From Actinomycetes bacterium (GTDB lineage Bacteria; Actinomycetota; Acidimicrobiia; Acidimicrobiales; RAAP-2): a DNA stretch of 64,000 nucleotides. Shown one piece after another: positions 1-6,502 of this stretch. The notes under the pieces were generated by a model. The model saw nothing but the letters and a program-made list of their open reading frames with translations, was not told the origin of the DNA and made no database searches. Position 1 is the first letter of the stretch. Every line of letters starts with the position of its first letter. Location of the stretch: the NCBI GenBank assembly GCA_021844425.1, contig JAKBTL010000087.1, positions 1 through 64,000 of the forward strand, written 5' to 3'. Both the position numbers and the translations under genes were made by a program.

Positions 1-223
1 TCCTGAGCGCGCGTAGCACGGTGTTGGTGTTCACGCCGAGGACTGCGGCGAGGTCCTTTGCCTGTGGGATGCACTCGCCGGGCCGGACCTCGCCTTCCGC
101 GATTGCCCGTCGTAGTTCGAGGGCCACCTGCTCATGGAGCAGGGTGGGATCCGCTCGGTTCACCGCTGCCAGACGCAGACGGGCTTCGTGGGTGCTCCCG
201 CTGGTCGTGCGTCCAGATGCCAT
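1..223 (-). CDS. GntR-family transcriptional regulator, N-terminal part (runs off the window)
   Basis: Read on the minus strand from an ATG at 223, the 74 visible codons give a GntR winged-helix N-terminus (residues PTLLHEQVALELRRAIAEGE, then a recognition region KDLAAVLGVNTNTVLRAL). It resembles the complete 115-residue regulator at 1019-1363 closely, so both probably belong to the short YtrA-like GntR subgroup that lacks a ligand-binding domain. The 3' end lies outside the window, so the true length and any operon partner are unknown. It is divergent from the gene at 420. DNA binding is family knowledge; the target is unknown. Confidence 0.85.
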   Translation of the reverse strand, partial: MASGRTTSGSTHEARLRLAAVNRADPTLLHEQVALELRRAIAEGEVRPGECIPQAKDLAAVLGVNTNTVLRALR

Positions 224-419
224 AACACTAGCGAGGATAGCGTTACATCAGCTGAGTGTCTAGCGCCGTCAGGACGCTGAAGTCGGCTCTCAGGACGTCT
301 GTCAAGGCGCCCCGTCGGTTGAAGGTGCCACCTATCACTGTGGCCGCGACGGTGTGCGCTGTGCTCGAATCGCCGGCAGCGGGAGATCGGTCGGGCGTCG
401 GTAGGTACGCTGGTCCACA

Positions 420-911
420 GTGGCTGAGGAAGACCTGCAGGAGCCGACCGCAGAGTTCGTCCTGACAGGGTCGGAGGGCGATGACCTCTCGTCCACGGAT
501 TCCGACGATGAGTGGAGTCCCTCCGACAACCTCGAGCTCACCTACAACGACCTGCTCCACGCTCTCAGGATGGTCCGCCGCAGCGTGTCCGACACCGCGT
601 CAGCGCGCGAGGTCGTTGAGTACCAGATCCAGCAGCTTGCGCGGCGCGCTGAAGACCCGGAAGGAAGCCTTGGCTCGGTCCGAGCAGCCATCGACGAGCA
701 GATCGCCGACCTGAAGACGCAGTTGGCTTTGATTGGAGCGCGTGTCGAGAACCTCGCGTCGATCTCAGAACACTTCCAGACGGATGTGGAACGTTTCCGA
801 ACGGAGAAGGAGCTTCTGAAAGCGAGTTACTCCGCAGTCGAAGCATTGACCGTGATGGGTGACGCCGTGGGCACTACCACGTCGCCTGACTCGACACCGC
901 GGACAGCCTGA
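420..911 (+). CDS. Hypothetical coiled-coil protein, 163 aa
   Basis: No family is recognised. Translation starts at a GTG (MAEEDLQEP). The first 45 residues are acidic and Ser/Asp-rich and look disordered. Residues about 50-140 are predicted helical with heptad-like spacing (VVEYQIQQLARRAEDPEG, then AAIDEQIADLKTQLALIGAR), suggesting a coiled coil. There is no signal peptide or membrane segment, so it is probably cytoplasmic. It lies between two GntR-type regulators and is read in the same direction as the second. Third-position GC is high, which supports coding. The 196 bases before it (224-419) show no gene. Confidence 0.6.
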   Translation: MAEEDLQEPTAEFVLTGSEGDDLSSTDSDDEWSPSDNLELTYNDLLHALRMVRRSVSDTASAREVVEYQIQQLARRAEDPEGSLGSVRAAIDEQIADLKTQLALIGARVENLASISEHFQTDVERFRTEKELLKASYSAVEALTVMGDAVGTTTSPDSTPRTA

Positions 912-1003
912 CGTCGCCCATATCACCGGCGTCAAGAGAAGTGACCTCTACCGCCGGTTAGTTGCGCACCGGCCCGACCTCTTGCCGCTCCCCGGTTGGT
1001 CCT

Positions 1004-1019
1004 AGTACGATGGGGTCCA
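1004..1019 (+). promoter_or_regulatory. Possible leaderless -10 element of the GntR gene
   Basis: TAGTACGAT sits about 10 bases before the ATG at 1019 and there is no purine-rich ribosome-binding site in front of that codon. A TAnnnT -10 box this close would place the transcript start at or next to the ATG, as in leaderless actinobacterial genes. A second ATG at 1010 is in frame. Inference only. Confidence 0.4.
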
Positions 1020-1363
1020 TGGACCTGCACATCGACCGCGGCGATCCGCTGCCTCTAGCCGAACAGGTGGCGGCCGAGATCCGGCGTGCGATCGCAGAGG
1101 GTGAGGCTGGACCCGGCGACCGGCTGCCGCTCGCAAAAGACCTCGCTGCGGTGCTGGGCGTGAACAAGAACACCGTGTTCCGCGCGCTTCACCTCCTCCG
1201 TGACGAAGGACTCCTGGAGTTCCGACGTGGTCACGGGATCACCGTGGCTGGGACGCCGGACAAGAGCGCACTCGTCGCCCAGGTGCGCGACCTCGTGCGT
1301 TCGGCTCGACGATACGGCTACCGCAAGAGCGAGCTCATCGCCATGATCGAGGCGGTCCGCTGA
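1019..1363 (+). CDS. Short GntR-family (YtrA-like) transcriptional regulator
   Basis: At 114 residues this is a complete winged-helix GntR domain (residues about 5-70: ADQ-type start DPLPLAEQVAAEIRRAIAEG, helix-turn-helix KDLAAVLGVNKNTVFRALHL, wing with LLEFRRGHGITV) followed by a short helical tail ending SELIAMIEAVR. The absence of an effector domain is typical of YtrA-like members, which usually control an adjacent membrane-protein or transporter operon. The stop is one base before the ATG of the membrane-anchored Asp-box protein at 1365, so the two are almost certainly co-transcribed and the regulator is probably autoregulatory. Upstream in-frame starts (TTG 962, ATG 1010) are possible but add residues unlike the family. 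Confidence 0.9.
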   Translation: MDLHIDRGDPLPLAEQVAAEIRRAIAEGEAGPGDRLPLAKDLAAVLGVNKNTVFRALHLLRDEGLLEFRRGHGITVAGTPDKSALVAQVRDLVRSARRYGYRKSELIAMIEAVR

Positions 1364-1364
1364 G

Positions 1365-3566
1365 ATGACCGTTCGGCCGCCCACCTTGGAGCGTCTCGCC
1401 GAGGCGGAAGGACCGACATCGCCCGAAGTGCTCTTCCGAGAAGCACGCCGGCGGCGCAGGCGGCGCTGGGTGCTCGGATCGGCCGTTGCCGTCGTGACTG
1501 CGGCGATCGCCATCTCCTTCGGGGTCGGTACGAACGGTCCAGGGCGCCGATCGCATCCTTCGAGCACGCCGACCACCCCAGCGCCCTCGGGTGTCGCGCC
1601 GACCGTTCCAAAGACCACGCTGGCGAGCCTGCCCGTCGGCCCGGCACGCATCACATTCACAACAGGCATGGCCTTTCTCAACGCCACAGACGGCTACGCG
1701 ATCTTCAGGACCGGTCCATACGGAGCGACATCCCAGAAGACATGCGGCCATCTCTTCGTCGGGAAGACGACCGACGGCGGCGGTCAGTTCAGGTCGGTCG
1801 CAGAGCTCCCTGGATGCGCCGCGAACGCCATCACGTTCGACGACCAAGGAGACGGCTTCGTCTACGGCCCCGGGCTCTACGTCACCCACGACGGCGGCAG
1901 CACCTGGGTCGCCCAGAAGGAGCCGGGCAACGTGCTTTCGGTTCGATCGGTGGGCACCTCGATTTGGATGCTCGTGAGCAAATGCCCTCAAGGGCAGCCG
2001 AGTACAAGCCACCCGGAGCACTGCCCCGTGGCAGTCCTCGCGTCTTCAGATGGGGGCAAGGTGTGGCACCCAAAGGTGTTCCCTTCGACAGCGCTAGTTT
2101 CCACAGCAGGGGGGAGTGACCCCCTGTCCATGGTGAGGATTGGCGTGTCGGCCGGCTACGTCGTCTTGGCACCGCCCCAACAGGACCAACCGATGGCGAC
2201 CACGACGTCTGGTTCTGTTCCCTTGTGGTCCACCTCCGACGCCGGCGGGTCCTGGGTGAAGCGCGAGATTCCTTGCGGGACGCTTGGCAACGTCGCAACA
2301 CCTCAGGAGAAGACGCCGAGTGGTGCCGTGGTCTCGGGGGCGCCCACAGGGACCCTCTTTGCGATCTGCGGCTATGCGTATCCCGGCCAGGACAACTGGT
2401 CGCAGTACTGGACGGTGCTCACCTCGGCAGATGGGGGCGTGCGCTGGTCGAAGGTCGCGAGCCACGTGTTCGGTGGGCACCTCGGCAAGCTCGACGCGGT
2501 GTCAGCGACCACCGCCTTCGAGCTCGGCTTTCACGGCTCGCTCATGAAGACGACCGATGGAGGCGTCTCTTGGTCGTCGAGCGGGGTGGGGGTCGTCACA
2601 AGCCCCTACGCCCTCGAGTTCTTCACGCCCACAGACGGGGTCGTCCTCGACGCAAACGCGCTGTGGCACACGAGCGACGGCGGGGCCTCGTGGACGCAAG
2701 TCGTCCCCACCGTGGTCGCCACATCGGCGCCAGCGTGCACGGCGAGCCAGTTGCAGGTGGGCCGGGGGCGACGGGCCAGTGCAGACGGGCACATCTTGGA
2801 CGTGGTGCTCCTCACGAACACCGGGACCGTCTGCACCCTCAGTGGTTGGCCCCTTCTCTTCGGCACATCGCCTTCGGGCAAACGGTCTTTGCCCGTCGGG
2901 TACTACACCTGGTTCGGGACACTCGTCCCCGCCGTCCTCTCCCACGGGGAACAGGGCCAGCTCTGGCTACAGACCACAACGACATGCGGACGAGCCACGC
3001 ACGGGCGCGTCGACAACGTCATCCTCGACCTCCCCGGTCGTGGCGGCACACTCACTTTGACGGGGCTCTCGTACACACTGGCCTGCGGGATCTCAGAGAC
3101 CCAGCTCGGCATCCCTCGGAAGTCCGCGGCTGGGCTCGGCGGTGTTGCGAGCTTGAAGGTCGAGCTATCCGGCCTGCCTGTCACAGTCATCGGCGGCAGC
3201 GTGCTGCACTACACGGTCACGCTCTACAACCTCAACAGTGTGACCGTGAAGATGTTGCCCTGCCCGCGCTACACGGTGGTCTTCCACACCGCCACAGGCA
3301 CATCCAAGCGTAAACGTGTGCTCGCCCGCGACACGGGGTCGTTCGCCTGCCGCACCGTCGGGAGCATCCCGCCTGGCGGGACGGCGCATGTCAGACTCTC
3401 TGTCCGAGCACCAAAGGTCACGCACATCACGACGACGGGTTTCACCTGGAAGTTCGACGTGCCCGGTGTGGTCACACCCCCCAGCAGCACATCGACAACC
3501 GGTATCGCCAGGTCCGGGATGAAGACCCTCACAGCTCGGGCGGCCGCTCAGAACGGTGTCAAGTGA
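1365..3566 (+). CDS. Membrane-anchored Asp-box (YCF48/BNR-like) beta-propeller with C-terminal DUF4232-like domain
   Basis: This 733-residue protein has a cytoplasmic N-terminus with a long Arg run (residues about 27-34), one transmembrane helix (about 36-53) and a Ser/Thr/Pro linker, followed by an extracellular part. Repeated Asp-boxes (THDGGSTW, SSDGGKVW, TSDAGGSW, SADGGVRW, TTDGGVSW, TSDGGASW) indicate a sialidase/YCF48-type beta-propeller over about residues 95-455. A Cys-containing DUF4232-like beta domain follows (from CTASQLQVGRG), then a further Ig-like beta region with two cysteines. No catalytic site is visible, so a ligand-binding or surface sensor role is more likely than hydrolysis. 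It is coupled to the GntR regulator in front and has a shorter paralogue downstream (3682-5016). Confidence 0.85.
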   Translation: MTVRPPTLERLAEAEGPTSPEVLFREARRRRRRRWVLGSAVAVVTAAIAISFGVGTNGPGRRSHPSSTPTTPAPSGVAPTVPKTTLASLPVGPARITFTTGMAFLNATDGYAIFRTGPYGATSQKTCGHLFVGKTTDGGGQFRSVAELPGCAANAITFDDQGDGFVYGPGLYVTHDGGSTWVAQKEPGNVLSVRSVGTSIWMLVSKCPQGQPSTSHPEHCPVAVLASSDGGKVWHPKVFPSTALVSTAGGSDPLSMVRIGVSAGYVVLAPPQQDQPMATTTSGSVPLWSTSDAGGSWVKREIPCGTLGNVATPQEKTPSGAVVSGAPTGTLFAICGYAYPGQDNWSQYWTVLTSADGGVRWSKVASHVFGGHLGKLDAVSATTAFELGFHGSLMKTTDGGVSWSSSGVGVVTSPYALEFFTPTDGVVLDANALWHTSDGGASWTQVVPTVVATSAPACTASQLQVGRGRRASADGHILDVVLLTNTGTVCTLSGWPLLFGTSPSGKRSLPVGYYTWFGTLVPAVLSHGEQGQLWLQTTTTCGRATHGRVDNVILDLPGRGGTLTLTGLSYTLACGISETQLGIPRKSAAGLGGVASLKVELSGLPVTVIGGSVLHYTVTLYNLNSVTVKMLPCPRYTVVFHTATGTSKRKRVLARDTGSFACRTVGSIPPGGTAHVRLSVRAPKVTHITTTGFTWKFDVPGVVTPPSSTSTTGIARSGMKTLTARAAAQNGVK

Positions 3567-3642
3567 GGCTCCGCGTGCTCTTGTGCACTCAGCGGAGCGT
3601 TGCGACGCCAGCGCGTGATCGCTGCACCCGACACCACATCGA

Positions 3643-3681
3643 AGAGCGAACTCATCGCGATGATCGAGGCGGTCCGCTGAG
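3643..3681 (+). pseudogene. Relic 3' end of a duplicated GntR regulator gene
   Basis: The 13 codons KSELIAMIEAVR-stop directly before the second Asp-box gene match the last 13 codons of the GntR gene at 1019-1363, at nearly identical DNA and with synonymous changes. Upstream of them no GntR domain can be read. This is the footprint of a tandem duplication of the regulator + propeller unit in which the second regulator has been lost except for its tail. The junction with the next gene (TGA-G-ATG) is also conserved. The rest of 3567-3642 shows no gene. Confidence 0.8.
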
Positions 3682-5016
3682 ATGACGGTGCGGCCGCCCA
3701 CCTTGGAGCACCCGGTCGAGGCGGGAGTTCCGCCTCCGCCCGACGTCCTCTTCAATGAGGCCCGCCAGCGGCGCAGGCGGCGCTGGATACGGGTACTTGC
3801 GGTGCTCGTCGTCGCCGCAGCAGGCGCAGGGATCAGCTATGGCGCAATCGGCCACGGCGGCCGTGCCCCCACATCGAAGAACGCTGCCCCCTCTTCCAAC
3901 AGCAAGGCGCCGGCGAAGTCCACCCGCTCTGCGACCAGCGGGTCATTGTGCGGAAGCGGCGCCGTCGACGTGACGAACTGTCTGGTAGCGCTCTCCTTCG
4001 TCTCGTCCGAGGTGGGCTTCGGTGTATATGGCCCCGTGTCGGGGCGGCCGCAGCTCGTCTCCACCACCGACGGCGGCTCGACGTGGCACGACGTGGGGCG
4101 CGCCCCAGTCGGGTACGGCCCCGTCGCGATCGATTTGCCCACCCTCACCTTCGTGGACGCGTCCAACGGCGTCGAGTACGGGACAAGGGGCGCCTTCGTC
4201 ACCCACGATGGCGGTCGTAGCTGGGCACCGATCCCCGTCTCGGGCCGGGTGGTCGCGAGCACCGCCGTCGGACGCCGCCTCTGGCTCACCGACACGACCT
4301 GTCCGGTGAGTCCGTCTACAGCACCGTGCACCGTCGGCGTTGAAGCATCCACTGACGCCGGCCGCACGTGGCGGGCGCTCGTCCTCCCGTCCGGGCCGTA
4401 TCGCTACGCCCAGACCGCCGTCGGACCTGGGGGCACGTTGGTCGTGGCCGAGTGGGCCGACCAGGAGGGCTACGTCAGCAACAACCCTGGCGTGCTGCTG
4501 GTAAGCACTGATGGTGGCGAGAGCTGGCAGACGACCCCTCTGCCTTGCCCAGTGGACTTCCGCTTGGGGGGACAGCTGTCCCTGGCTCCGTCGTCGCGCA
4601 CCGTTTGGTTGGTCTGCAGCGCCAACGGGGCAGTCGGACTCCGTCCAAATGTCGTGTACCGCTCGACCGACCTCGGCGCCTCATGGGAGGGAGAATCGAG
4701 CTTCGGTCCGCTCACAACCACCCTGCCACCGGGCGCACCCAACGGCACGATCGAAGTGCTTGCAGCTCGATCGAGCACCGACGCCTGGGTGCTTGAGATG
4801 AACCGGGGCGGGCTGCTCGCGACCAGCGACGGCGGCCGCAGCTGGCACAACGCCATGCCTTCGACCATACAGAGGGGCATCGACACACTGCGTGACACGC
4901 TCGACATGGTCAGCCCCAACGACGCGTACTTGGCCGCGCACGCCTTGTCGACCACCGACCATGGCGGACTGTGGCGCACCGAAGACGGCGGTCGAACCTG
5001 GCACCGCCTTCGGTAG
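3682..5016 (+). CDS. Membrane-anchored Asp-box (YCF48/BNR-like) beta-propeller, paralogue
   Basis: This 444-residue paralogue of the preceding protein shares its N-terminus (MTVRPPTLE, then the Arg-run RQRRRRRW and one transmembrane helix at about 35-53), a Ser/Ala-rich linker and an extracellular propeller with Asp-boxes (TTDGGSTW, THDGGRSW, STDAGRTW, STDGGESW, TSDGGRSW, TEDGGRTW). It lacks the DUF4232-like and Ig-like C-terminal domains of the 733-residue copy and ends right after the last Asp-box. The start is fixed by conservation with the upstream gene. No hydrolase residues are evident. Probably an envelope-exposed binding or sensing protein of unknown partner. Confidence 0.82.
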   Translation: MTVRPPTLEHPVEAGVPPPPDVLFNEARQRRRRRWIRVLAVLVVAAAGAGISYGAIGHGGRAPTSKNAAPSSNSKAPAKSTRSATSGSLCGSGAVDVTNCLVALSFVSSEVGFGVYGPVSGRPQLVSTTDGGSTWHDVGRAPVGYGPVAIDLPTLTFVDASNGVEYGTRGAFVTHDGGRSWAPIPVSGRVVASTAVGRRLWLTDTTCPVSPSTAPCTVGVEASTDAGRTWRALVLPSGPYRYAQTAVGPGGTLVVAEWADQEGYVSNNPGVLLVSTDGGESWQTTPLPCPVDFRLGGQLSLAPSSRTVWLVCSANGAVGLRPNVVYRSTDLGASWEGESSFGPLTTTLPPGAPNGTIEVLAARSSTDAWVLEMNRGGLLATSDGGRSWHNAMPSTIQRGIDTLRDTLDMVSPNDAYLAAHALSTTDHGGLWRTEDGGRTWHRLR

Positions 5017-5178
5017 CAGCGCGGCCTAGTTCTGAAGCTTCTGAAAGCTCCTCGGCTCATCTCCGAGGGAGCGGGAAGCCACACCGAGCTGAGCGCACGA
5101 GCACGCCCACAACGCGCGCCACCTACCGCCGGACGTCTACGACGTCACCCTCCGCCCCCGACCGCCGGCGGGGAGGCA

Positions 5179-5727
5179 CTACCAAATGCCAGCGGACGCT
5201 TCATTCACGAGCTGGAAGAGCTCCTTGACTGCAGTGTCGTCGTTGAGCAGTTGAACTCCATACCTGAACTCGAATACGGCATTGGCTGCGGCCAGGAAGT
5301 GCGCTGCTTCGCGGTCCTCGGGCTCCAGCGCACCGAGCCACTCCGCTACGTCTGACCAGCGCCACAGGCGACCCCGGTCGCGAGCATGAGAAATCGGAGC
5401 AGGGAATCCACCTCGGCCCCGTTTGCCCGTGATCAGCAGACGAACACTCTCCCGCGTTCGTTCCAACCGATCGGCGATCTCGGCCATGGTGACAATGTCG
5501 TCGGGCTCGATTCGACGAACGCGAAGGTTCTGCACTGACTCGACCTGACGAGCCGCGCTCAACACGGCATCAGCAAACGAAGGCGCCTCTCGAATGAACT
5601 CGCCATAGCCGGCGCCGTCGATCACGCCGAAGGTGGCGTCATCGCACCCTGCCTCGAAGAGCCCGCGAGCGACGTCCTCATCGGTGAGGTCACCGTCGAT
5701 CACAAGGGTGAACTCGTATTCACTCAT
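5179..5727 (-). CDS. HTH antitoxin-like partner of a HicA-like toxin (copy 1)
   Basis: The 182-residue protein has an N-terminal alpha/beta domain (residues 1-75, EYEFTLVIDGDLTDEDVARG) and a MerR/excisionase-like helix-turn-helix at about 90-120 (IVTMAEIADRLERTRESV). A Trp-containing segment (RLWRWSDVAEWLGAL) and a helical acidic tail follow. The ATG at 5727 overlaps the upstream toxin gene by 8 bases, so the pair is translationally coupled with the toxin first, as in hicAB. By family logic it should neutralise the toxin and bind the palindrome in the shared promoter. The antitoxin role is inferred from arrangement and HTH. An exact second copy is at 14123-14671. Confidence 0.72.
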   Translation of the reverse strand: MSEYEFTLVIDGDLTDEDVARGLFEAGCDDATFGVIDGAGYGEFIREAPSFADAVLSAARQVESVQNLRVRRIEPDDIVTMAEIADRLERTRESVRLLITGKRGRGGFPAPISHARDRGRLWRWSDVAEWLGALEPEDREAAHFLAAANAVFEFRYGVQLLNDDTAVKELFQLVNEASAGIW

Positions 5728-5962
5728 CGTCGGCCTCCTTTCTCTCGCACGCGTACACGGCTCGACGGATCTGGCGCCCGTGGTTCGACGGAACTTTCGG
5801 CGTCGACCAAATCCACACGAGGCAGTCATGACCTTCCCGTTGGCACGTTGCCTTCCCCCAAGGATGGCCAGGCCGCGGGGCTTCGACTTGCCACCCGTGC
5901 GCCTCGGCGAAGTCGAGCGCCTCCTCGACTTCCTTCTTCGGATGTCGGGGTCGATCAGTCAC
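5720..5962 (-). CDS. HicA-like toxin (putative mRNA interferase), copy 1
   Basis: An 80-residue basic protein with HicA-fold signatures: an N-terminal helix (KKEVEEALDFAEAHGWQVEA), a Gly-His turn (RPGHPWGKA) in the place of the HicA GSH motif, and a C-terminal NHGRQIRRAV helix typical of HicA relatives. HicA toxins cleave mRNA. The GTG at 5962 is preferred over the in-frame TTG at 5980 because that TTG overlaps the -10 box; the GTG sits about 9 bases after TATACT, so the transcript may be leaderless. It overlaps the antitoxin gene by 8 bases. An identical copy lies at 14664-14906. Function is not proven by sequence alone. Confidence 0.72.
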   Translation of the reverse strand: MTDRPRHPKKEVEEALDFAEAHGWQVEAPRPGHPWGKATCQREGHDCLVWIWSTPKVPSNHGRQIRRAVYACERKEADDE

Positions 5963-5971
5963 TCCGTTGAC

Positions 5972-6001
5972 AGTATACAACGGCCCGTTGCCTTATGTCA
6001 A
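5972..6001 (-). promoter_or_regulatory. Consensus sigma-70 promoter with palindromic operator in the spacer (TA copy 1)
   Basis: On the minus strand TTGACA (6001-5996) and TATACT (5977-5972) are separated by 18 bases. The spacer contains the perfect 6+1+6 palindrome CAACGGGCCGTTG (5978-5990). This is a near-ideal promoter for the toxin-antitoxin pair, with an obvious site for repression by the antitoxin or the complex. Confidence 0.85.
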
Positions 6002-6275
6002 CAACTCTCGAAGTGGAGCCACGAAGGTAGCGGTCGCTCCCTGTCCCCGAACGTCGCCGGCGCCTCCAGGCAACCCTCGAACGCCGGCTCGGCGGTCACT
6101 TTGTCAAGGCGGCGAAGGCAGGGCGCTAACTTTCGCGAGCTCTAGTTGCGGCTCAGGTCCGGCACGCCCAAGTGGGCCGGTCCATAGCTTCCCTGATCTG
6201 GGGCTGTGGAAGGTCCAGCCGCTATCGCGTGGACGCCCCCGACGAGAGTGGACGTTGCGGCAGGTCGGTCGCCCA

Positions 6276-6304
6276 TGCGAACACGCCACCAAGGCGTGTT
6301 CGCA
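6276..6304. other. 12-bp perfect hairpin in non-coding DNA, copy 1
   Basis: TGCGAACACGCC and GGCGTGTTCGCA flank a 5-base loop (ACCAA). A further half-site GGTGTTCGC follows at about 6318-6326. No T-run follows on either strand, so it is not a typical terminator. It lies in the roughly 500-base stretch 6002-6502, which holds no believable gene, between the toxin promoter and the transposase 3' end. It could be a protein-binding site, an element end or a structured RNA. Repeated at 15220-15248. Confidence 0.6.
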
Positions 6305-6465
6305 CCCGCGGGCACGCGGTGTTCGCAATTGGCACCAACTCGACGTGGGCGGGGCCCCGGGAGGGGTCAGAGCCGGGAAGAAGTGCCGTCGTGCGCCTGC
6401 GCGCCGGGTGGGACGCTCGGCACAGCGCCCACAGGGGCTTCGGCGCCGGTTTCCGGGCGCGCTGA

Positions 6466-6486
6466 CGCCGCCCCATCGGGGCGGCG
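6466..6486 (-). terminator. Strong GC hairpin downstream of the transposase gene
   Basis: GCCGCCCC and GGGGCGGC pair around a 3-base loop, about 17 bases after the transposase stop on the minus strand. No long U-tract follows, which is common for terminators in GC-rich actinobacteria. Repeated at 15410-15430. Confidence 0.5.
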
Positions 6487-6502
6487 GCTGAGGCGGAGGC
6501 GT

